The notes under the pieces are model-generated. The model ran no database searches. It saw only the letters and a list, made by a program, of their open reading frames with translations, and was not told the DNA's origin. Of a DNA stretch of 5,698 nucleotides, positions 1 through 5,698 are shown piece after piece. Position numbers and translations under genes: made by a program. This stretch comes from a bacterium (GTDB taxonomy: Bacteria; SZUA-182; DTGQ01), in contig JAILZY010000145.1 of NCBI GenBank assembly GCA_023512255.1, forward strand, positions 1-5,698. The letters run 5' to 3'. Position 1 is the stretch's first letter. Each line of letters starts with the position of its first letter.

Positions 1-178
1 ACTTTCTTCTCTCTTTATTTTCTCTCCTCCCCTTTATATTTTCAACATTATTTTTTCAACATGGGGAACATCTGGAGGCTGAGCAGCCCGGTATCATTTT
101 AAGGCTTATTATGGTATCATAAAATGTAGTCTTGTTAGAATTAATTTCATTATATTGGTGTCAATTATAGTATAAATT
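1..178. promoter_or_regulatory. AT-rich upstream region of uvrA with short repeats
   Basis: No gene is supported here. Positions 2-35 are pyrimidines with one exception (A17). TTTTCAACAT occurs twice (39-48, 53-62) and GGTATCAT twice (90-97, 113-120). The second GGTATCAT overlaps an imperfect palindrome, TTATG-gtat-CATAA (109-122). GGCTG-ag-CAGCC (77-88) is another short dyad. These could be operator or promoter elements, but none matches a regulator site I know: no CTGT-N8-ACAG or GAAC-N4-GTTC LexA box was found. No Shine-Dalgarno precedes the ATG. Confidence 0.4.
166..171 (+). promoter_or_regulatory. Candidate -10 element TATAGT just upstream of the start codon
   Basis: TATAGT matches TATAAT at five of six bases and ends 7 bases before the ATG, which would place transcription initiation at or within a base or two of the start codon. 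No good -35 hexamer is seen at 16-18 bp spacing. In AT-rich DNA such a match can arise by chance, so this is a weak call. Confidence 0.25.
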
Positions 179-2959
179 ATGAACTCAAAAGAACAAAACT
201 CGATCAAAATCATCTCTGCTCGCCAAAACAATCTCAAGGGATTTGATGTTGAGATTCCCTGGCATCAGATCACGGTAATTAGTGGTGTGAGCGGATCGGG
301 AAAATCGAGCCTGGCTTTCGATACCCTTTACGCTGAAGGCCAGCGCCGCTACCTTGAAACCTTCTCGCCCTATGCTCGGCAGTTTATGGACCGGATGGAT
401 AAGCCAAGGGTTGAAAAAATCGAGGGTATTCCTCCAGCTATTGCCATTGAGCAAGGAAGTCCGGTCAGAACATCGCGGTCTACGGTTGGGACTATGAGCG
501 AGTTGACCGATTTTGTCAAACTGCTCTTTGCCAGGATCGGTGAACTGCACTGTCGCCAGTGCTCCCGCAAGGTAGAGCGCGACAGTCCTGACACCATCTT
601 CCAGACTCTCATCAGCCAGGAGGAGCCAAACAGCCGCCTAATCCTGGGCTTTCCCTATCCGAACTCGGCTGAACTTGATCCGGCCTCTGTACAGCAAGAG
701 CTGCTTCGGCAAGGCTTTTTTAGGATTCTTGAAGGTGATCAGATTATTGAACTCAGTGAACTTTCTCCTGCCGAATTATCTAGCCCTAGGCAGAATGTTG
801 ACCGTTCAGTAGTCGTTGACCGGCTTATCCTCAGGGCAGAGGACAAGTCACGAATAATTGATTCGCTTGAGCAGGCCTTGCAGTTTGGCCAAGGAAAGAT
901 CATAGTGCGGATTCCGGGAAAAAAGACCTTGCGGTTTAGCTCTCATCTCCACTGTCCCTATTGCGATCTTACCTATCGGGATCCTGTGGCGAATCTTTTT
1001 TCCTTCAACAGCCCCCTTGGGGCCTGCCCGACTTGCCGAGGGTTTGGTCGAGTGATCGGGCTTGATCTTGATCAGGTAATCCCGAATCCAGCTCTCTCGA
1101 TTGAACAGGGAGCTATAAAACCCTGGGATACGGAGCGAGAAGAGTATGATGATCTGCTTCGCTTCTGCCGCAAAAAAGGTATCCCAACTACGGTGCCGTT
1201 TGAGCGGCTCTCCAAGGAGCAGCAAAAGGCAATCATTGATGGGGCTGATGGATTTTATGGCCTGCGCCGATTTTTCAACTGGCTTGAGAGCAAAAGCTAT
1301 AAGATGCATGTGCGGGTGTTTTTATCCCGCTATCGAGGCTATTTTACCTGTCCAGACTGCCACGGCAGCCGCTTTAAGCCAGAGGCGCTCCTCTATCGGA
1401 TCAGAGGGCTGAACCTGGCCCAAATCTATGCCTTGCCGATTGATGAGGCTCTTGAATTCTTTGTCAAGCTTTCTGCCGAAAAACCGCAGCAGCAGTTTGA
1501 TCAGGCAACCGAGATGATCCTTAGTGAGATTGTAAGCCGCCTCCGCTATCTCAGCCGGGTAGGGCTTGGCTACCTAACCCTGGATCGGCAGTCGCGGACC
1601 CTGTCTGGGGGAGAGGTCGAGCGATTGAGTCTGACCAAAGCACTTGGCTCTTCCCTGGTCAATATGCTCTATGTACTCGATGAGCCAAGTGTGGGGCTTC
1701 ATCCCCGCGACAGCAGCCGCCTGGTGAGTATCCTGAAAGAATTGTCCAGGCAGAATACGGTAGTTGTAGTCGAGCACGATCCGCAGATTATCAGCGGTGC
1801 AGACTACCTGCTCGATCTTGGCCCTGGAGCGGGCGAGGGGGGAGGCCAGGTGGTCTATGCCGGTCCTTTGTCTGAAATTGCCCAGGCTAAGGGTTCAAAA
1901 ACCATCGACTATCTGCTTGGCCGAACAAAAATTTCGCTTCCAAAAAGCCGCAAAAAACCAGATCCCGATCGGCAGATCCGAATACGAGGCGCCAGGGCTA
2001 ACAACCTAAAAGGACTCGATCTAACGATTCCTCTTGGCCTGATGGTCTGCCTGACTGGTGTTTCTGGCTCAGGCAAAAGCACACTGGCCGAGGAGATTCT
2101 CTATAAGGGGATTCGAAAGAAGAAAGGCTATTCAATGGACCAGCCAGGGGCATTTGACTCCATCGAGGGGATTTCAGAGATCGACAATGTGATCCTGGTT
2201 GATCAAAGCCCGATCGGCAAAACCCCGCGATCTAATCCGGTAAGCTTTATAGGGGCTTTTGATCCGATTCGAAAGCTTTTGGCTAAAACGCCTCTAGCTA
2301 GGGACCGGGGATATTCGCCAGGTATATTCTCCTTCAATGTCCGTGGAGGCCGATGTGAAACTTGTGAGGGCAATGGCTTTGAAAAGGTGGAAATGCAATT
2401 TTTGTCTGATGTATACATCACCTGCCCTGACTGCCGAGGGCTGCGCTATCGAGATGAGGTTCTAGAGGTTGCCTACCGGGGGAAAAATATTGGCGATATA
2501 CTTCAGATGACCTTTTCCGAGGCTAGAGATTTCTTTCAAGATTCTGTGGAAATTACCACTCTCTTTCAGCCCCTGATCGAGGTAGGCCTTGGATACTTGC
2601 GGCTTGGGCAGCCAATCAATACCCTCTCAGGCGGTGAGGCTCAGAGGCTCAAGCTGACCAAATACCTAGCTGTGCGCTCCAGAAGGCCGCTGCTGTTCAT
2701 TTTTGATGAGCCAACCACAGGTCTCCATCTTGACGATATTCGAAAGCTTCTAGCAGCCTTTGAGAGACTTATTTCGGCTGGCCACACCCTCCTGATCATT
2801 GAGCATAACCTTGAGGTAATCAAATGCGCTGACTATATCATTGATCTTGGCCCAGAGGGAGGGCAAGCCGGTGGAAGGGTCGTGGCCTGTGGAACACCTG
2901 AAGAGGTGGCCGAGGCTAAAGACTCCTATACTGGAAGATTCCTAAAGGAGTACTTGCCG
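179..2959 (+). other. UvrA module A (residues 1 to about 927)
   Basis: First UvrA-like unit. Order: Walker A (36-44), Q-loop region with Glu91-Gln92, a C-x2-C pair (125/128), a region at about 130-255 where the UvrB-binding domain normally sits, zinc finger 1 (259-286), an insertion domain (287-390), a CPDC pair (391/394), signature LSGGEVERLSL (475-485), Walker B (LYVLDEPSVGLHPRD) and H-loop His533. The second ATPase follows: Walker A at 627, DQSPIGKTPRS (675-685), zinc finger 2 (726-752), LSGGEAQRLKL (816-826) and His876. The presumed UvrB-binding region lacks the usual LAPxxRxRKG signature, and the first signature has Glu481 where UvrA normally has Gln. All catalytic Walker residues are present, so module A looks ATPase-competent. 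Boundaries are approximate. Confidence 0.85.
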
Positions 2960-5617
2960 AAAAAGGAGGCTGAAGAAAAAGCTAAGAGCCTTTCCCCACA
3001 GATTCTAGCCGCAAATCTAACCACAAATAAGAGGCTGACAGCCCACCTCCCGACTGACCCTCAGCTTACGGCTACTGGAACGGCGGAAGCCGCTGATTCG
3101 GCCATTATCATCAGGGGTGCCAGAGAGCACAACCTAAAGAACCTTACCGTAGCCATTCCCCGCGACCAGGTAGTGGTCATAAGCGGCATCAGTGGTTCAG
3201 GAAAATCGACTTTGGCCTTTGATGTTCTGTTTGCTGAAGGACAGCGCCGCTACATCGAGAGTCTGCCAACCTATGTACGCCAGTATCTGAAGATCATGGA
3301 GCGGCCAGACCTTGACCTCATCACCGGAATCCCACCGACTGTGGCTATTGAACAGCGAATGAGCAGCCTGCCGCGGCGATCAACGGTGGCCACGATCACT
3401 GAAATCTACCACTACCTGCGCCTGTTATTCAGCAAAGTCGGGCTACAGTACTGCCGATGCAGCCGACCCATCCAGCCGCAATCTGAGAGCCAGATGCTAA
3501 AGCGGCTGATGGAGGCTTTTGCAGGCAGTGAGGTTTTCCTGCTGGCACCCCGAGTTTTTCGGCGCAAAGGCATATATCAAGAGCTTTTCCGACAAGCGAA
3601 AAAATCGGGCTATCAGCTAGCCAGAGTCGATGGACGCATTCTTCCCCTTGAGCCAGTGCCAGAGCTTGAGCGCTACCGGGAGCACTCAATTGATCTGGTT
3701 ATCCGAAAGGTCGCCATTGGCTCGACAGCCGAAGAAGAGCTGATTCAGGCTATAGGCCAGGCGCTCCAGGAGGGCAAGGGAATATTCTACGCTCTAGCGG
3801 CTGCCGAAGATGGCTCATCAAGGGGAAGGCTGAGGCGGGAGGAAACCTTCAGCCGTCTGGGCTATTGCCCACAATGTGAGACAGCTTTTGAGCCGCTTGA
3901 TCCAAGGCTTTTTTCCTTCAATAGTCGCTACGGTGCTTGCCCGACCTGCCAGGGGCTTGGAATTGTATCTTCTGATAATGAGAATGGGATGCTTTGCCCT
4001 CGCTGTCAGGGGAAGCGACTGAATGAGCAGGCACTGTCCGTGCGGGTCGCTGGCCTCAACCTAGCTGAGATCACAAGCTTTAGTGTGGAGGAAGCCAAGG
4101 AGTTTTTCTCTTACCTTAGCCTGGGTGAGCGGGATCGGATCATAGCCGAGCTCCTGATCCCTGAGATCATGGCCAGATTGGAATTTTTGACTAAGGTCGG
4201 GCTCCCCTATCTCACCCTCGACCGCAGCGGAGATACCCTCTCAGGCGGTGAAACTCAGCGGATTCGCCTAGCCGCACAGCTTGGATCAAACTTGCGGGGA
4301 GTATGCTACATTCTTGACGAGCCAACTATCGGTCTTCACCCTCGCGACAGCGCCTTGCTTCTTGATACCCTGTGGCAGCTCAAAGAGCGCGGCAATAGCG
4401 TAATTATGGTTGAGCATGATGAGGAGTGCATCCAGCGGGCAGACTATGTCTTTGATCTTGGCCCAGGAGCAGGCCGCGGGGGAGGATATGTCATTGCCCA
4501 GGGGAGGCCAAATGAGATTCGGCTAAATCCTGCCTCAGTAACCGGAAAATGGCTTGCTAACCGCGGCCGCTTTCGAATCACCTCCCGCAACCGACAGGCC
4601 AGCCAGGGAAAGTGGCTAGCAGTGAAAGGGGCTAGCTTGCATAACCTAAAAAATATCGATGTCGCTCTTCCGCTCGGCACCCTCATTGTCCTAACTGGCG
4701 TATCAGGCTCAGGGAAAAGTACTCTGTTGCGGGAGATCATTCTCAAGGGAACCAGGGCGCTTTTGAGCGGCCAAAGGCTTTCCGGCGTAAACTGTCAGGC
4801 AATTGAGGGCTGGCAGCATCTTGATCGCGTCCTTGAGGTAGATCATTCACCAATCGGCAGAACCCCACGATCTACGCCTGGAACCTACGTAGGTTTTTAC
4901 GATGATATCCGCCGGCTGTTTGCTACCCTTCCCGAAGCTAGAATTCGAGGATTTGGCCCAGGCCGCTTCTCCTTCAATGTAAAAGGTGGTCGATGCGAGG
5001 CTTGCGGTGGTGAGGGAAGAGTGCGAGTTGAGATGAGTTTTTTGCCCGATGTTTATGTTGACTGTGAAGTTTGCTCTGGACAGCGATTTAACGAGGAAAC
5101 CCTAAATATTACCTACCGGGGGAAAAACATTGCTCAGGTGCTTGAGATGACTATCGAGGAGGGAGCCGAGCTTTTTAGCAATATCCCCAGGATCGCTCAT
5201 CCGCTTCGTCTCCTGACCGACCTTGGCCTTGGCTATCTCCAGATCGGCCAGCCGAGCAATACCCTCTCAGGCGGCGAGGCCCAAAGGATCAAACTGGTCT
5301 CAGAGCTCAGCAAGACCAGCCAAGGGCGAACTCTCTACATCCTCGATGAGCCAACAACCGGTCTTCATCTGGCTGACATTGAAAAGCTGATGCAAGTCCT
5401 CCAGAGGCTGGTCGATCTTGGCAATACAGTGGCGGTCATCGAACACAACCTTGAGGTAATCAAAGAGGCAGACTATATCATCGACCTTGGCCCGGAAGGG
5501 GGAAGCCGAGGCGGGAGCGTGGTGGCCAAGGGCTCGCCAGAGCAGATCTTGAGCTTTGCGGATAACTCCCATACGGCTCGATTTCTGCGCAAGTACCTGG
5601 AAATGGGAGATAGCTAG
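179..5617 (+). CDS. uvrA: Double-length UvrA: tandem-fused excinuclease ABC subunit A with four ABC ATPase domains
   Basis: Cytoplasmic ATPase that finds bulky DNA lesions and loads UvrB before UvrC incision. At 1812 residues it is about twice the usual UvrA and holds two modules. Walker A motifs lie at 36-44, 627-635, 1003-1011 and 1507-1515 (Lys42, 633, 1009, 1513). LSGGE signatures start at 475, 816, 1354 and 1696. Walker B Asp-Glu pairs are 501/502, 843/844, 1380/1381 and 1723/1724; H-loop His are 533, 876, 1413 and 1756. Zinc fingers use Cys259/262/283/286, 726/729/749/752, 1230/1233/1254/1257 and 1606/1609/1629/1632. The ATG is chosen because an in-frame TAA lies just upstream (173-175) and the N-terminus (IKIISARQNNLKG) matches the usual UvrA start. 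No Shine-Dalgarno is visible. No frameshift interrupts it. Oddities are a reduced insertion domain in module B, an atypical first signature and His1556 in the last Q-loop. Identity as UvrA is near certain; how the halves share work is inferred. Confidence 0.97.
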   Translation: MNSKEQNSIKIISARQNNLKGFDVEIPWHQITVISGVSGSGKSSLAFDTLYAEGQRRYLETFSPYARQFMDRMDKPRVEKIEGIPPAIAIEQGSPVRTSRSTVGTMSELTDFVKLLFARIGELHCRQCSRKVERDSPDTIFQTLISQEEPNSRLILGFPYPNSAELDPASVQQELLRQGFFRILEGDQIIELSELSPAELSSPRQNVDRSVVVDRLILRAEDKSRIIDSLEQALQFGQGKIIVRIPGKKTLRFSSHLHCPYCDLTYRDPVANLFSFNSPLGACPTCRGFGRVIGLDLDQVIPNPALSIEQGAIKPWDTEREEYDDLLRFCRKKGIPTTVPFERLSKEQQKAIIDGADGFYGLRRFFNWLESKSYKMHVRVFLSRYRGYFTCPDCHGSRFKPEALLYRIRGLNLAQIYALPIDEALEFFVKLSAEKPQQQFDQATEMILSEIVSRLRYLSRVGLGYLTLDRQSRTLSGGEVERLSLTKALGSSLVNMLYVLDEPSVGLHPRDSSRLVSILKELSRQNTVVVVEHDPQIISGADYLLDLGPGAGEGGGQVVYAGPLSEIAQAKGSKTIDYLLGRTKISLPKSRKKPDPDRQIRIRGARANNLKGLDLTIPLGLMVCLTGVSGSGKSTLAEEILYKGIRKKKGYSMDQPGAFDSIEGISEIDNVILVDQSPIGKTPRSNPVSFIGAFDPIRKLLAKTPLARDRGYSPGIFSFNVRGGRCETCEGNGFEKVEMQFLSDVYITCPDCRGLRYRDEVLEVAYRGKNIGDILQMTFSEARDFFQDSVEITTLFQPLIEVGLGYLRLGQPINTLSGGEAQRLKLTKYLAVRSRRPLLFIFDEPTTGLHLDDIRKLLAAFERLISAGHTLLIIEHNLEVIKCADYIIDLGPEGGQAGGRVVACGTPEEVAEAKDSYTGRFLKEYLPKKEAEEKAKSLSPQILAANLTTNKRLTAHLPTDPQLTATGTAEAADSAIIIRGAREHNLKNLTVAIPRDQVVVISGISGSGKSTLAFDVLFAEGQRRYIESLPTYVRQYLKIMERPDLDLITGIPPTVAIEQRMSSLPRRSTVATITEIYHYLRLLFSKVGLQYCRCSRPIQPQSESQMLKRLMEAFAGSEVFLLAPRVFRRKGIYQELFRQAKKSGYQLARVDGRILPLEPVPELERYREHSIDLVIRKVAIGSTAEEELIQAIGQALQEGKGIFYALAAAEDGSSRGRLRREETFSRLGYCPQCETAFEPLDPRLFSFNSRYGACPTCQGLGIVSSDNENGMLCPRCQGKRLNEQALSVRVAGLNLAEITSFSVEEAKEFFSYLSLGERDRIIAELLIPEIMARLEFLTKVGLPYLTLDRSGDTLSGGETQRIRLAAQLGSNLRGVCYILDEPTIGLHPRDSALLLDTLWQLKERGNSVIMVEHDEECIQRADYVFDLGPGAGRGGGYVIAQGRPNEIRLNPASVTGKWLANRGRFRITSRNRQASQGKWLAVKGASLHNLKNIDVALPLGTLIVLTGVSGSGKSTLLREIILKGTRALLSGQRLSGVNCQAIEGWQHLDRVLEVDHSPIGRTPRSTPGTYVGFYDDIRRLFATLPEARIRGFGPGRFSFNVKGGRCEACGGEGRVRVEMSFLPDVYVDCEVCSGQRFNEETLNITYRGKNIAQVLEMTIEEGAELFSNIPRIAHPLRLLTDLGLGYLQIGQPSNTLSGGEAQRIKLVSELSKTSQGRTLYILDEPTTGLHLADIEKLMQVLQRLVDLGNTVAVIEHNLEVIKEADYIIDLGPEGGSRGGSVVAKGSPEQILSFADNSHTARFLRKYLEMGDS
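1973..2899 (+). repeat. Intragenic duplication, copy 1: second ATPase domain of module A
   Basis: Codons 599-907 align codon for codon with 1479-1787 at a constant offset of 880 residues (2640 bp), with no gap needed at any landmark: Walker A, zinc finger, signature, Walker B or H-loop. Most third positions differ, so the duplication is old, but short patches are identical in DNA, for example CCTACCGGGGGAAAAA at 2472 and AACCTTGAGGTAATCAAA at 2807. Confidence 0.85.
2960..3097 (+). other. Inter-module linker (residues about 928-973)
   Basis: About 46 residues join the end of module A (TGRFLKEYLPKK, typical of a UvrA C-terminus) to the start of module B (IIIRGAREHNLKN, typical of a UvrA N-terminus). 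The linker opens with a charged Lys/Glu/Ala stretch and continues Ala/Thr/Leu-rich. No domain or motif is recognised and no internal start with a Shine-Dalgarno is seen, so the frame reads as a true fusion rather than two overlapping genes. It is probably flexible. Confidence 0.75.
3098..5617 (+). other. UvrA module B (residues about 974-1812), insertion domain largely missing
   Basis: Second UvrA-like unit. Walker A is at 1003-1011, the Q-loop at Glu1058-Gln1059 and a C-x-C pair at 1092/1094. A classical UvrB-binding region covers about 1115-1225, with LLAPRVFRRKGIYQEL and an ARVDG motif. Zinc finger 1 (1230-1257) is followed after only 15 residues by CPRC (1273-1276), where module A has 104 residues. 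Then come a canonical signature LSGGETQRIRL (1354-1364), Walker B YILDEPTIGLHPRD and His1413. The second ATPase has Walker A at 1507, DHSPIGRTPRS (1555-1565, with His for the usual Gln), zinc finger 2 (1606-1632), LSGGEAQRIKL (1696-1706), Walker B Asp1723-Glu1724 and His1756. It ends at a normal UvrA C-terminus without a Gly-rich tail. Confidence 0.85.
4613..5539 (+). repeat. Intragenic duplication, copy 2: second ATPase domain of module B
   Basis: Partner of the copy at 1973-2899, exactly 2640 bp downstream. Identical DNA patches recur at 5112 and 5447. The protein differs most in the stretch between Walker A and the SPIG motif, and by His1556 against Gln676. The first gap between the modules appears only near the very C-terminus (offset 881 at Thr918/Thr1799). 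Confidence 0.85.
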
Positions 5618-5624
5618 AACTGAT

Positions 5625-5683
5625 TTTGGAAGGAACCCTTTTGAAATTGGAAGGAACCCTTTTGAAAAAGGGTTCCTTCCAAA
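5625..5683. terminator. Strong stem-loop after uvrA, possible terminator or mRNA 3' stabiliser
   Basis: The right arm at 5666-5682 (AAAAGGGTTCCTTCCAA) is the exact reverse complement of the first 17 bases of the 21-bp unit. It can pair with copy 2 (5647-5662 with 5667-5682: 16 bp, loop TGAA), or with copy 1 (5625-5642 with 5666-5683: 18 bp, 23-nt loop). No T-tract follows on the plus strand, and the minus strand has only a TTT, so it is not a textbook intrinsic terminator. Position and stem strength favour a role in ending or protecting the uvrA transcript; a dispersed palindromic repeat is the main alternative. Confidence 0.55.
5626..5667. repeat. Perfect tandem duplication of a 21-bp unit after uvrA
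   Basis: Two adjacent identical 21-bp copies, 5626-5646 and 5647-5667, each starting TTGGAAGGAACCC and ending TTTTGAAA. The array begins 8 bases after the uvrA stop codon. The unit also forms the left arm of the inverted repeat that follows. Confidence 0.9.
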
Positions 5684-5698
5684 CCATCCTCCTAAAAC

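Noticed and set aside
1-36. Purine-rich run on the minus strand containing GGGGAGGAG, considered as the ribosome site of a divergent gene
   Set aside because: No start codon appears in the 23 bases between it and the window edge, so spacing would be too long; without more sequence it cannot be supported.
61-102. Short plus-strand reading frame of 13 codons in the leader (ATG at 61, TAA at 100)
   Set aside because: No ribosome binding site, only 13 codons, overlaps the repeats and shows no recognisable leader-peptide pattern.
848-1309. Longest antisense frame (153 codons) inside uvrA
   Set aside because: It is opposite conserved UvrA coding sequence and its translation resembles no known protein; typical antisense shadow.
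2960-3097. Possibility that the frame is really two adjacent uvrA genes joined by a sequencing error
   Set aside because: The linker has no stop codon, no Shine-Dalgarno plus ATG before module B and a plausible continuous reading; the asymmetric divergence of the modules also fits a long-standing fusion.
179-5617. Alternative identity as an ABC transporter or drug-resistance ABC-F protein
   Set aside because: There are no membrane segments, and the paired zinc fingers, GQRRYIESL, SPIG-TPRS and FSFN-GGRCE motifs are specific to UvrA.
5478-5687. Minus-strand frame starting at 5687 with AGGAGG directly before its ATG
   Set aside because: The AGGAGG touches the ATG with no spacer, the frame reads through the hairpin repeat and then lies wholly antisense to a conserved part of uvrA; its protein has no recognisable domain.

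Overview
The window is essentially one gene. A single plus-strand reading frame of 1812 codons (179..5617) fills about 95% of it and encodes a double-length UvrA, the damage-recognition ATPase of bacterial nucleotide excision repair. An ordinary UvrA is about 940 residues with two ABC ATPase domains. This one is two UvrA-like modules joined head to tail, with four Walker A motifs, four ABC signatures, four Walker B motifs and four complete C-x2-C...C-x2-C zinc-finger motifs. Double-length UvrA is an established but uncommon architecture; the best-known case is in Chlamydia.

Layout. Bases 1..178 are an AT-rich leader with a pyrimidine tract, two pairs of short direct repeats, one imperfect palindrome and no recognisable Shine-Dalgarno. 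Module A is residues 1 to about 927. A low-complexity linker of about 46 residues (2960..3097) follows. Module B is residues about 974 to 1812. Eight bases after the stop codon lies a compact repeat block: two perfect adjacent copies of a 21-bp unit, then an inverted copy, giving a 16-bp stem with a 4-nt loop or a competing 18-bp stem with a larger loop. The window ends 16 bases later.

The two modules are not equivalent. Their C-terminal ATPase halves align without a gap at a constant offset of 880 residues. The N-terminal halves differ: module A keeps an insertion domain but has a diverged UvrB-binding region and an atypical first signature (LSGGEVERLSL). Module B keeps a classical UvrB-binding region and signature but has lost nearly all of the insertion domain (15 residues where A has 104). 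Module B also has His1556 where the Q-loop Gln is expected. The inference is a covalent pseudo-heterodimer in which DNA-facing and UvrB-facing roles may be divided between halves.

Organism. This is a bacterium with roughly balanced base composition in the gene and AT-rich flanks. The fused UvrA does not fix the phylum; Chlamydiae-related, deltaproteobacterial and other lineages remain open. No neighbouring gene is complete in the window, and uvrB, uvrC and mobile-element genes are not seen.
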